Made by a program: the position numbers and the translations under genes. The notes beneath the pieces are model-generated. The model made no database searches and had not been told where the DNA came from. It saw only the letters and a program-made list of their open reading frames with translations. Shown here piece after piece: positions 18,943-25,659 of a stretch of 34,068 nucleotides of DNA; positions within the stretch are counted from its first letter, which is position 1, and the number at the start of each line of letters is the position of its first letter. Source of the stretch: Brevundimonas sp. (GTDB lineage: Bacteria > Pseudomonadota > Alphaproteobacteria > Caulobacterales > Caulobacteraceae); contig NZ_SDZL01000031.1 of assembly GCF_004210735.1 (NCBI RefSeq), positions 1-34,068 of the forward strand, read 5' to 3'.

Positions 18943-19131
18943 ATGCCCGCCAAGTCCGCCGCCCAGCAAAAGGCCGCAGGCGCCGCCCTGTCGGCCAAGC
19001 GGGGCGACACGCCGAAGTCAAAGCTGAAGGGCGCCTCGAAATCGATGATGGAGTCGATGAGCGAGACGCAGCTCGAGGAATTCGCCCATACCCGGCGCAA
19101 GGGCAAACCTGAGCATGTGACGAAAGATTAA
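18943..19131 (+). CDS. DUF3008 family small protein
   Basis: A 62-residue lysine-rich protein beginning MPAKSAAQQKAAGAALSAKR and ending FAHTRRKGKPEHVTKD, matching DUF3008. These short, basic, largely disordered proteins are common in alphaproteobacteria; function is unknown and some are thought to be stress related. A strong SD (AAAGGAGA) lies 8 nt upstream. Confidence 0.88.
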   Translation: MPAKSAAQQKAAGAALSAKRGDTPKSKLKGASKSMMESMSETQLEEFAHTRRKGKPEHVTKD

Positions 19132-19210
19132 GGCCTGTTGGTAGATGTGAGGATGGCGTCACCCCATCCCTCCTCCTACCTTTGCGGTCCGCCGTCTTGA
19201 GTCCCGCCGC

Positions 19211-19849
19211 ATGAGCCAGGTCACCGCACCGCCGCCTGACGAAACCTGCTCGTTTTCCGACGTGCTGGAGGGATTGGGTCATGGTGACAATCCCAAGCTG
19301 TCGCTGCGCGAGATGATCGAAGGCTTCGGCGAGCGCGGCTTTGGCGCGGTCATCCTGATGCTGGCGCTGATGGCGCTGTTTCCGTGGCCGCCGGGCGGCA
19401 AGGCGGTGTTTTCCGTGCCGATCATCCTGATCGCGGCCGAACTGGCGCTGCAGCGGGACAAGGTGTGGCTACCGCGCTGGCTGCTGCGGCTGTCGTTCAG
19501 TCGTGCGACCTATCGTACGGCCAGCCAGAAAATCCTGCCGCGTCTGCGCCAGGTGGAGCGGCTGACCCGCCCCCGCTGGCCTGCGTTGACTGGCGAAGTC
19601 GCGGACGTGGCCGTCGGCGTGATCTGCATCCTGCTGGCGATGATGATGGCGCTGCCGGTGCCGTTCGGGGACGCCTTGCCGGGCCTGACGCTGGCGATCT
19701 TTGGTCTGGCCATCATTCAGCGCGACGGTTTCGCGGTGATCGCCGGCCTGATCGGCACGGCGATCTGCGGGGTCTATCTGGTGCTGATCTGGGCCACCGT
19801 CGTGGCCATCGTCAGCAACACGGCCGCCTGGTTCGCCAACCTGTTCTGA
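19211..19849 (+). CDS. ExoD family exopolysaccharide-related membrane protein
   Basis: A 212-residue inner membrane protein. The N-terminus has SLREMIEGFGERGFGAVILMLALMALFPWPPGGKAVFSVPIILIAAELAL, which is the ExoD signature, then a charged loop with WLPRWLLRLSFSR, then two further hydrophobic regions (about 135-155 and 165-205). ExoD in Sinorhizobium affects exopolysaccharide production and alkaline tolerance; its biochemical role is unknown. It is followed by the palindromic element at 19851 and a terminator. Confidence 0.88.
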   Translation: MSQVTAPPPDETCSFSDVLEGLGHGDNPKLSLREMIEGFGERGFGAVILMLALMALFPWPPGGKAVFSVPIILIAAELALQRDKVWLPRWLLRLSFSRATYRTASQKILPRLRQVERLTRPRWPALTGEVADVAVGVICILLAMMMALPVPFGDALPGLTLAIFGLAIIQRDGFAVIAGLIGTAICGVYLVLIWATVVAIVSNTAAWFANLF

Positions 19850-19850
19850 T

Positions 19851-19887
19851 CGTCTGCTCAAGCAGTCGGAAGGGCGGTAGCGTCCTT
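19851..19887. repeat. Diverged copy of the palindromic element
   Basis: CTGC-TCAA-GCAG followed by GGAAGGGCGGTAGCGTCCTT, two bases after the exoD-like stop codon. It shares the GCTCAAG and GCGGTAGCG cores and the two-hairpin layout with the tandem copies at 7959-8037. Stem bases differ in a compensatory way (GCGC/GCGC replaced by CTGC/GCAG; AGCGC/GCGCT replaced by AAGG/CCTT). Confidence 0.6.
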
Positions 19888-19891
19888 CAAA

Positions 19892-19931
19892 AATGAAAGC
19901 GCCGCCGGGGCGAACCCGGCGGCGCTTCATT
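19892..19931. terminator. Strong bidirectional terminator
   Basis: GCGCCGCCGGG and CCCGGCGGCGC pair with a 5-nt loop (GCGAA), flanked by AATGAA and TTCATT that extend the stem. On the minus strand a TTTCATTTTTG tract follows. It can end both the plus-strand ExoD family transcript and the minus-strand unit that starts near 20108. Confidence 0.9.
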
Positions 19932-20011
19932 GTCTGACCGCGAGCGGCCGGACCACAACTCAGCCTGAATAGCGCTCAGGACGCCCGGGGGCGTCAGCGC
20001 CAACCAAAAGG

Positions 20012-20077
20012 TCAGGCCCGGACCTCTCCGAGGACCAGGGTCGCGGCCGCCACACGCGATTGATGACAATGAGACAC
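20012..20077 (-). CDS. 21-codon small ORF with a maximal Shine-Dalgarno sequence
   Basis: GTG start at 20077, stop TGA at 20012-20014. The encoded peptide begins MSHCHQSRVAAA and ends VLGEVRA. The preceding RNA, including the first base of the start codon, matches the complement of the 16S rRNA 3' end over 17 nt (minus strand GAAAGGAGGTGATCCAG, 20077-20093), with GGAGG ideally spaced from the GTG. A promoter-like element lies upstream and a strong terminator downstream. The peptide is not recognised; it may be a leader peptide, a regulatory sORF, or the RNA may act by binding ribosomes. Two other frames are also open over part of the region, so peptide coding is only probable. Confidence 0.5.
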   Translation of the reverse strand: MSHCHQSRVAAATLVLGEVRA

Positions 20078-20115
20078 TGGATCACCTCCTTTCGACTGTT
20101 GAACAGGGAGGGCCA

Positions 20116-20144
20116 AGGTAGGGTGCGTCGGGCGTTACCGCCAA
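20116..20144 (-). promoter_or_regulatory. Promoter-like element for the small minus-strand unit
   Basis: TTGGCG (20139-20144) and CTACCT (20116-20121) on the minus strand, spaced by 17 nt. This fits the Caulobacter housekeeping sigma-factor pattern. Transcription would start near 20108, about 30 nt before the small ORF. CCTCC near the predicted start can pair with the GGAGG of the SD and could mask it. Confidence 0.5.
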
Positions 20145-20171
20145 GGCCGCTCCCGATTTCGTGAAAAGAGA

Positions 20172-20201
20172 AACGCCGGAGAGGTCACCCTCTCCGGCGT
20201 T
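20172..20201 (-). terminator. Terminator of the flagellin gene
   Basis: AACGCCGGAGAGG and CCTCTCCGGCGTT form a perfect 13-bp stem with a 4-nt loop, followed on the minus strand by TCTCTTTTC. It lies just after the flagellin stop. Confidence 0.92.
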
Positions 20202-20215
20202 GATGTCCTGAACGC

Positions 20216-21046
20216 CTAGCGGAACAGCGACAGAAGGATTTGCGGCGTCTGGTTGGCGATGCCCAGCGCCTGGACGCCCAACTGCTGCTTTGTCTGCAGC
20301 GACTGGAGCCTTGCGCTTTCCTTCGCCAGATCCGCATCCACGAGATTGCCCACCCCGGATTCCAGTGAGTCCATCAGTTTCCCGACGAACGTCTGGTGGG
20401 TGCCGAGCGACTTCGACGTCGTGCCCAAGCGCGCCAGGGCGCTGGACACATTGGCGATGGACGTATCCACCGCCGCCATCGCGGCCGACGCCGTGGTCAC
20501 CGCATCGATCTCCATGGAGGCCGTCACGGTGACATTGGCGCTTCCAAGGGCCATGACCTCCGGCTTGACGGACAGCACAGCGGTGCCGTTCGCGTTCGCC
20601 AGGGCCTGGAAGCCTGTCGCGCCGGCCTCCAGCAGGTTCAACCCGTTGAAGCTGGCGTTCGAAGCCACGCTGGCGATCTGATCGCGCAGCGCCTTGAATT
20701 CCTCGTTCAGCGCCTCGCGTGAGGCGGTCTTCAGCGACGAATCCTTCGCCGCCAGAGCCTTCTCCTTCATCTGCAGCAGCAAGTCGGAAATCGACTCGCC
20801 GGCGGCGAGCGACACATCGACCGCAGCGATGCCACGGGCGAGCGACTGGCTAACCGCGTTCAGCGCGCCGATCTCGGCCCGTTGCCCCTGGGCGATAGCC
20901 CAGATGGCCCCGTTGTCCTTGGCGGTGGCGACCTTTTTGCCGGTGTTGATCCGGTTCTGGGTCGTCGCCAGATCGGCGTTGGTCGCGTTCAGGTTCTGGA
21001 GCGCGATCATCGCGCCCACGTTGGTGTTAACCGAGCCCGAGAGCAT
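20216..21046 (-). CDS. Flagellin
   Basis: A 276-residue flagellin. The start at 21046 gives MLSGSVNTNVGAMIALQNLN, and AAGGA lies 6 nt upstream. The N-terminal D0/D1 segment (residues 1-140) includes NRINTGKKVATAKDNGAIWAIAQ, and the C-terminal D1/D0 segment ends LGVQALGIANQTPQILLSLFR. The central variable part is short and rich in Ala/Ser/Thr, typical of the small alphaproteobacterial flagellins of about 25-30 kDa. Flagellins are exported by the flagellar type III system and polymerise into the filament. A sigma-54 promoter lies upstream; flaF, flbT and flmG are next to it, which suggests control of translation and glycosylation by these. I cannot say which flagellin paralogue this is. Confidence 0.96.
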   Translation of the reverse strand: MLSGSVNTNVGAMIALQNLNATNADLATTQNRINTGKKVATAKDNGAIWAIAQGQRAEIGALNAVSQSLARGIAAVDVSLAAGESISDLLLQMKEKALAAKDSSLKTASREALNEEFKALRDQIASVASNASFNGLNLLEAGATGFQALANANGTAVLSVKPEVMALGSANVTVTASMEIDAVTTASAAMAAVDTSIANVSSALARLGTTSKSLGTHQTFVGKLMDSLESGVGNLVDADLAKESARLQSLQTKQQLGVQALGIANQTPQILLSLFR

Positions 21047-21119
21047 GCGGCATCCTTCCATTCTGGTCGGTGGGGTTACGGCCTTCTGGCCGCGAACCTT
21101 TTGGTTCACACGCGCACAC

Positions 21120-21134
21120 GCAAGAAAGGGACCG
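21120..21134 (-). promoter_or_regulatory. Sigma-54-type promoter of the flagellin gene
   Basis: Minus strand CGGTCCCTTTCTTGC: GG and GC dinucleotides with the exact -24/-12 spacing of RpoN promoters (consensus TGGCACG-N4-TTGC). It ends 74 nt upstream of the flagellin ATG, implying a leader of about 60 nt. Late flagellar genes in Caulobacter use this promoter class with FlbD. Confidence 0.7.
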
Positions 21135-21179
21135 AACGCGACGCGCCCGATCCCCTTGATTATCAATAGTTATGTCAGA

Positions 21180-21199
21180 GACCGGCCTAAGAGCCGGTC
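21180..21199 (-). terminator. Possible terminator of the flbT-flaF operon
   Basis: GACCGGC and GCCGGTC form a 7-bp stem with a 6-nt loop, 30 nt downstream of the flaF stop on the minus strand. No strong U-run follows (TCTGACAT), so termination may be partial. Confidence 0.5.
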
Positions 21200-21228
21200 A
21201 AACTTTGCCGAGCGCCCGGCAAGGGCGA

Positions 21229-21597
21229 TCAGGCCGCCTGGGCGCCGCCCGCAGGCGCCAGGCCCTGCATGATCATGCGGTTGATATCGATCAGCGGCTC
21301 GAAATCCTCCTCGCCGCGCATCACAGCGGAAGAGTGCCGACTGATGAACAGGCTGAGCGAGATTATCTGCGCGCGCAGCGGTTTGGGCATGGCGTTGTCG
21401 GGATCGCTGCAGTCCGTGGCCAGCGTCGACCAGAGACGGCGGTTCCAGTCCAGCGCGTCGATCCGCGTGGCGATGTCCGTCGGATCCGCCTGCGACGCCG
21501 CCAGCAGGGCGCGCGTCACCTGGCCGAACAGCCGGTACTCCATCTCACGCGGAGATTCAGCCCTGGTGGCTGCTGTCTTGTACGCCTGAAGCGACAT
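21229..21597 (-). CDS. flaF: Flagellar biosynthesis regulator FlaF
   Basis: A 122-residue helical cytoplasmic protein: [31 protein letters not shown], then [18 protein letters not shown], then [19 protein letters not shown]. These segments define FlaF. In Caulobacter FlaF is required for flagellin synthesis and secretion and acts together with FlbT on flagellin mRNA translation. The start overlaps the flbT 3' end by 41 nt, so the two genes are coupled. The C-terminus ends in an Ala/Gly-rich tail. Confidence 0.93.
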   Translation of the reverse strand: MSLQAYKTAATRAESPREMEYRLFGQVTRALLAASQADPTDIATRIDALDWNRRLWSTLATDCSDPDNAMPKPLRAQIISLSLFISRHSSAVMRGEEDFEPLIDINRMIMQGLAPAGGAQAA

Positions 21598-21982
21598 TCC
21601 CCAACCTCAAATCCTCGTAGTCGACCAGCTTCCGGGCCACCATCAACGCCTTGTAGTATTCCCGCGCCATGACGTGACGCGAGGCGGCGATGCAATCCTG
21701 CATGATCTCGGGATTACGCGAGGCGTTCATGAACTCTGACAGACGCGTGGCGAACTCGTCGTGCAGCTTCGATGCGCCGCCCTCGTCCAGATACATCATC
21801 ATGACCGGGAAATAGATGCGGCGGGCCGGCGTGTTCACCTCTTCGGCCTGCATGATGTCCTTCTCGCGAAGGACGCTGGCCTTGTTCTGGAGGATCAGCA
21901 CACCACGGCGATCGCCATTCTGGACCACAGCGCCGTTCAGAACGAACTTTTCGCCGGGTTTCAGCGACAGCTTCAAGGGCAT
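21557..21982 (-). CDS. flbT: Flagellin mRNA translational regulator FlbT
   Basis: A 141-residue protein starting [20 protein letters not shown], with [23 protein letters not shown] and [14 protein letters not shown], all FlbT hallmarks. FlbT binds flagellin mRNA leaders in Caulobacter and promotes their decay or represses translation until the hook is complete. The target here is plausibly the approximately 60-nt leader of the neighbouring flagellin. An SD (AGGAG) lies 12 nt upstream. The gene is divergent from flmG with a 132-nt gap that should hold both promoters. Confidence 0.95.
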   Translation of the reverse strand: MPLKLSLKPGEKFVLNGAVVQNGDRRGVLILQNKASVLREKDIMQAEEVNTPARRIYFPVMMMYLDEGGASKLHDEFATRLSEFMNASRNPEIMQDCIAASRHVMAREYYKALMVARKLVDYEDLRLGNVASGVQDSSHQG

Positions 21983-22114
21983 CCGGCGTCATCTCCTGCG
22001 CGCCTGCTGGCGTCATCGATAGAGGTGGGGAAACAAAGGCAACCTAAACAGGCGTGGTTAACCATCTCCTAGTGACCCCTGGGGCAGTTTGAGGTTGCAA
22101 TCTCCGGAGCGCCC

Positions 22115-23911
22115 ATGCCTGTCGACATCTCCCCCCTCGCCAACGGCGTGCCTGTCTTTGCAGCGCGTGTGCCGGGCGTCTACGGTCCTGCCGGCGACGC
22201 CGCCTCGCCTGATTCAATTCGCAGGCTGTCGCAAGAGATAGCGAGCATGAAGGGTGGGCAGCGCAAGGCGCTGGACCTGGTGCGCTCGGCCGTCGCCGCC
22301 ATCCGCGTCCACGATTTCGAGGCCGGCAGCCGCCGCGCGCTGAAGGCGCTGGAGCACGACGAACGCATGGGACAGGCTTGGCACGCCTTGGCCATCTGCC
22401 GCGAAAAGCTGGGGCATTTCGTCCAGGCGATCTCGGCCTATGAGGCGGCCGTGAAACTGTTGCCGGACGAGACGGAGGTCGCGCACGACCTCGCGCGCCT
22501 GGCCCAGCGGCTGGGCTATAAGGACATTTCGGAGAAGCTTCAGCGCCGTTTCCTGGCGGCCAACCCGGGTCACGTTGAGGCGACCAATAACCTGGCCTCC
22601 CTGCTGCGCGAGCAGAAGCGTTATTCCGAGGCCATCGAACTGCTGAGCCAACTGATCCAGATCGAGCCGCACCACGCCCTGTTGTGGAACACGCTGGGTT
22701 CGGTGCTGAGCGACCAGGGCCAGATGGCCGAGTCGATGACCTTCTTCGACGAATCCCTGCGTCTGAATCCCGAATTCGCCAAGGCCCGCTTCAACCGGGG
22801 TAGCGCCCTGCATGGCCTGGGCCGGTCTGCCGACGCGCTGGAGGACATGGAGGCGGCGCTGCCAGGAGCTGAACCCGGCTATGAACGGGCCATGATGGTG
22901 ATGGCCCGCGGCATGGCCAAGCTGGCGACGGGAGACATCATCGGCGGCATGGCCGACTACGAGGAACGGTTCAACCCGCACATGCCGGATGCGCCGCACT
23001 TCATCGTGGATTCTCCGCGCTGGGATCCGGCAAAGATGGATATCGCGGGCAAGACCCTGTTGGTCGCCGGTGAGCAGGGGCTGGCCGACGAGATGGTCTT
23101 CGCCAACTGCCTTGCCGATGTGATCGAGGCGGTGGGGCCCAAAGGCCGCGTGTATGTCGCGGTGGAAAAGCGCCTGGTCGACATGTTCCAGCGCAGCCAC
23201 CCGACCGCCGTGGTCGGGCCTCACACCACCATCAGCCTGGAAGGTCGCGTACGCCGTTTCCTCCCTTTCCTGGAAGAGTGGACGGCCAAGGATGGGCCCG
23301 TGGACGCCTGGATACCGCTGGGCGCCCTCACTCCTATATACAGGCCCACGGTCGAAGCGTTCCCTGCCCAGGCCGGGCATCTGGTCGCGGATCCGGCTCG
23401 AGTCGCGCACTGGAAGGCGGAACTGGAAAAACTGGGGCCGGGCCTGAAGATCGGTCTTCACTGGAAGAGTCTGGTTCTGAGCGGGGCCCGGGCGCGCTAT
23501 TTCTCGGCCTTCGAGCGGTGGAAGCCGGTGCTCACGGCGCCCGGCTGTATCATGATCAACCTGCAGTGCGGCGACGTGGCCGAAGATCTGGCCGCAGCCG
23601 AGGCGGCCGGCATCAGCATCTGGACGCCGCCCTTCGACCTGAAGGACGATCTGGAGGATCTGGCGGCGATCTCCATGGCCGCCGATCTGGTGATCGGGCC
23701 GGGGATCGCAGGGACCAATCTGGCCGCGTCGGTCGGGGCGCGCACCTGGATGGCGGTGGGGCCGGACGACTGGCACACGCTGGGGACGGACCATTACCCC
23801 TTCTATCCGCATATGCGCTGCTTCCCGATGGAGACGATGGGCGACTGGCCCGCACTCATGGAACGGATGCGCGTCGCCCTGGGCGAGGCGGTTGAGGCGC
23901 GCTGGTCCTAG
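22115..23911 (+). CDS. flmG: TPR-glycosyltransferase of the FlmG type (flagellin glycosylation)
   Basis: A 598-residue protein. Residues about 50-245 hold five or so TPR repeats (for example HALLWNTLGSVLSDQGQMAE and FAKARFNRGSALHGLG). The C-terminal half (about 270-590) resembles a GT-B glycosyltransferase: LLVAGEQGLADEMVFANCL, a mid segment LKIGLHWKSLVLSGARARYF, and near the end ISMAADLVIGPGIAGTNLAASVGARTWMAVGPDDWHTLGTDHYPFYPHMRCF. This layout and the position next to flbT, flaF and flagellin match Caulobacter FlmG (FlbA), which attaches pseudaminic acid to flagellins via TPR-bound acceptors. SD GGAG lies 6 nt before the ATG. Pseudaminic acid synthesis genes are not in the window. Confidence 0.85.
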   Translation: MPVDISPLANGVPVFAARVPGVYGPAGDAASPDSIRRLSQEIASMKGGQRKALDLVRSAVAAIRVHDFEAGSRRALKALEHDERMGQAWHALAICREKLGHFVQAISAYEAAVKLLPDETEVAHDLARLAQRLGYKDISEKLQRRFLAANPGHVEATNNLASLLREQKRYSEAIELLSQLIQIEPHHALLWNTLGSVLSDQGQMAESMTFFDESLRLNPEFAKARFNRGSALHGLGRSADALEDMEAALPGAEPGYERAMMVMARGMAKLATGDIIGGMADYEERFNPHMPDAPHFIVDSPRWDPAKMDIAGKTLLVAGEQGLADEMVFANCLADVIEAVGPKGRVYVAVEKRLVDMFQRSHPTAVVGPHTTISLEGRVRRFLPFLEEWTAKDGPVDAWIPLGALTPIYRPTVEAFPAQAGHLVADPARVAHWKAELEKLGPGLKIGLHWKSLVLSGARARYFSAFERWKPVLTAPGCIMINLQCGDVAEDLAAAEAAGISIWTPPFDLKDDLEDLAAISMAADLVIGPGIAGTNLAASVGARTWMAVGPDDWHTLGTDHYPFYPHMRCFPMETMGDWPALMERMRVALGEAVEARWS

Positions 23912-23986
23912 ACGCCCCTCTCTTCGTCACGAGACGGGAACGGCGGCCGTCGACGGTGCGTTGTCCTTTCGTGAAGGGAGGCGCTT

Positions 23987-24424
23987 ATGCCCGAGATCGA
24001 TAACACCCGCGACGACCAGGAACAGTCTGAAACCTTTGACGAAACCCACATCGATGATGAGGGCGAAGGCGACCTGATGCTGGACGAGGCCGGCGGCGTT
24101 CTGGACGTCACCCAGGCCGAGGGCGACGCCGACGATGAGCCGTTCGACGAGGACGACATCGATCTGGATGACACCCTGGCCTTGGACGGCATCGAGGCCG
24201 AGGCCGACGCCCTGCTGGGCGTGGACGGCGCGCGGGTGTCAGAGATCGACGGCGAGAGCAACGGCCTGCGGGGGCCGGATGAAGTCGAGCTCGTGTATTC
24301 CGGTCTGATGGAAAACGAGCGTGGCGCCCAGGCCAGCGCGGCCCACTGGGAATCGCGTCGCCTTTCCGACGATGACATCGAAGATCTTGGCTACGGCCCC
24401 GACACCGAGGAGAAACCGGCATGA
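23987..24424 (+). CDS. Acidic low-complexity protein of unknown function
   Basis: A 145-residue, strongly acidic protein (runs such as DEPFDEDDIDLDDTLALDG). It is probably partly disordered. The C-terminal part (ELVYSGLMENERGAQASAAHWE, RLSDDDIEDLGYGPD) is the most ordered. I do not recognise it beyond general similarity to small acidic alphaproteobacterial proteins. A good SD (GGGAGG) lies 6 nt upstream. Its stop overlaps the next gene start by 4 nt (ATGA), so the two are cotranslated. Likely an accessory, possibly stress-linked pair. Confidence 0.7.
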   Translation: MPEIDNTRDDQEQSETFDETHIDDEGEGDLMLDEAGGVLDVTQAEGDADDEPFDEDDIDLDDTLALDGIEAEADALLGVDGARVSEIDGESNGLRGPDEVELVYSGLMENERGAQASAAHWESRRLSDDDIEDLGYGPDTEEKPA

Positions 24425-24630
24425 ACCATACCCAGAACCCCACCAGGATTCAGGAAGACTGCGACACCAACACCCCGCCAGCCAAACATGCCAAGCGCGA
24501 GGTGGGCAAGCCGGACCAGTTGAAGGACAAGGAGCGCGGCGCCGAAAACCGTCAGGAGGCCCTGATCGACGAAGGCGTTGAGGAAACCTTCCCCGCCAGC
24601 GATCCGGTCTCGGCCAAGCGCATCACCTGA
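24421..24630 (+). CDS. Small hydrophilic protein with a DEGVEETFPASDPVS tail
   Basis: A 69-residue protein. Its C-terminal motif DEGVEETFPASDPVSAKRI belongs to a widespread group of small proteins carrying the E-x-F-PASDP signature, of unknown function and often found near stress genes. The N-terminal half is polar and Lys/Glu-rich. It starts within the ATGA overlap with the preceding acidic protein. A terminator-like hairpin follows. Confidence 0.75.
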   Translation: MNHTQNPTRIQEDCDTNTPPAKHAKREVGKPDQLKDKERGAENRQEALIDEGVEETFPASDPVSAKRIT

Positions 24631-24658
24631 TCGCTGTTCACGTCCGTTCGGATACGCT

Positions 24659-24692
24659 ACCTGCTCCGTTCGCAAGGATGGAGCAGGTTTTC
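24659..24692 (+). terminator. Hairpin after the small-protein gene that also holds the SD of the ATPase gene
   Basis: ACCTGCTCC (24659-24667) and GGAGCAGGT (24680-24688) form a 9-bp stem with a 12-nt loop, followed by TTTCG. It is terminator-like for the upstream pair. The 3' arm holds GGAGCAGG, the only SD for the ATG at 24695, so the structure could also mask translation of the ATPase gene. Confidence 0.6.
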
Positions 24693-24694
24693 GT

Positions 24695-25555
24695 ATGAGC
24701 CGGTTCGAAGGCACCGCGAACTATATCGCGACGGACGATCTGAAGGTCGCGGTCAACGCCGCTGTGGCGCTGGAGCGCCCGCTTCTGATCAAGGGGGAGC
24801 CGGGCACCGGCAAGACCGTGCTGGCCTATGAGCTGGCGCGGGCGCTGAACGCGCCGCTGATCACCTGGCACGTCAAGTCCACGACCAAAGCCCACAACGG
24901 CCTGTATGAATATGACGCCGTATCCCGCCTGCGCGACAGCCAGTTGGGCGACGCGCGGGTCCACGACGTCCGCAACTATCTGAAGAAGGGCAAGCTGTGG
25001 GAGGCGTTCACCGCCCCGCAGCGGCCGGTCCTGCTGATCGACGAGATCGACAAGGCCGACATCGAATTCCCCAACGACCTGCTGCAGGAACTCGATCGGA
25101 TGGAGTTCTACGTCCAGGAGACGGACGAGACGATCCACGCTGAGGTCCGCCCCGTGGTGGTCATCACCTCGAACAACGAGAAGGAACTGCCGGACGCCTT
25201 CCTACGCCGCTGCTTCTTCCACTACATCCGCTTCCCCGACGCGCAGACGATGCAGGACATCGTCGAGGTGCACTTCCCCGGCATCAAGCCGCGTCTGGTG
25301 TCAGAGGCGCTGAAGACCTTTTACGAAATCCGCGACACGCCGGGCCTGAAGAAGAAGCCGTCGACCTCGGAACTGCTGGATTGGCTGAAGCTGCTGCTGG
25401 TCGATGACGTTTCGCCCGAAACCCTGCGTGAGAAGACACCGGGCAAGCTGATCCCGCCGCTGCACGGGGCCCTGCTGAAGAATGAGCAGGATGTGCACCT
25501 GTTCGAGCGGCTGGCCTTCCTGAACCGGCGCGAGGGTGTGCGGCCGGGATCATAA
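24695..25555 (+). CDS. MoxR family AAA+ ATPase
   Basis: A 286-residue AAA+ ATPase. Walker A is GEPGTGKT (34-41), Walker B is PVLLIDEIDKAD (about 110-121), sensor 1 lies near VVITSNNEKELPDAFLRRC, and the C-terminal lid includes PSTSELLDWLKLLL. This is a MoxR-type chaperone ATPase; MoxR proteins usually act with a VWA-domain partner to mature target enzymes. No VWA gene follows in this window. The start at 24695 is chosen because it precedes the domain directly. Confidence 0.9.
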   Translation: MSRFEGTANYIATDDLKVAVNAAVALERPLLIKGEPGTGKTVLAYELARALNAPLITWHVKSTTKAHNGLYEYDAVSRLRDSQLGDARVHDVRNYLKKGKLWEAFTAPQRPVLLIDEIDKADIEFPNDLLQELDRMEFYVQETDETIHAEVRPVVVITSNNEKELPDAFLRRCFFHYIRFPDAQTMQDIVEVHFPGIKPRLVSEALKTFYEIRDTPGLKKKPSTSELLDWLKLLLVDDVSPETLREKTPGKLIPPLHGALLKNEQDVHLFERLAFLNRREGVRPGS

Positions 25556-25659
25556 ACGATCGCCTTATCATTGATCAGGCTCGGCCATTCCGATTACCGC
25601 GATTTCACTGGATTGACGCTTCCCCCCGCCGGAAGATGGCGGTGAGAGAAGGAACCGCC

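Noticed and set aside
17610..19106. Minus-strand ORF opposite isovaleryl-CoA dehydrogenase
   Set aside because: The dehydrogenase on the plus strand is unambiguous and spans the same region.
19887..20069. 60-codon minus-strand ORF over the mini-unit and terminator
   Set aside because: It reads through the terminator stem, has no SD of its own, and has low-complexity Arg/Gly/Pro composition.
20077..20093. Fragment of a 16S rRNA gene
   Set aside because: Only 17 nt match, with no upstream rRNA similarity; the orientation relative to a promoter, GTG and terminator fits an SD or anti-16S element better.
22040..22062. Possible CtrA box (CTAA...TTAA) between flbT and flmG
   Set aside because: The half sites are 10 nt apart, not 7, and the first deviates from TTAA.
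22080..22105. Possible sigma-54 promoter before flmG (GGGGCAGTTTGAGGTTGC)
   Set aside because: GG and GC elements are 2 nt off the required spacing, so it is not counted.
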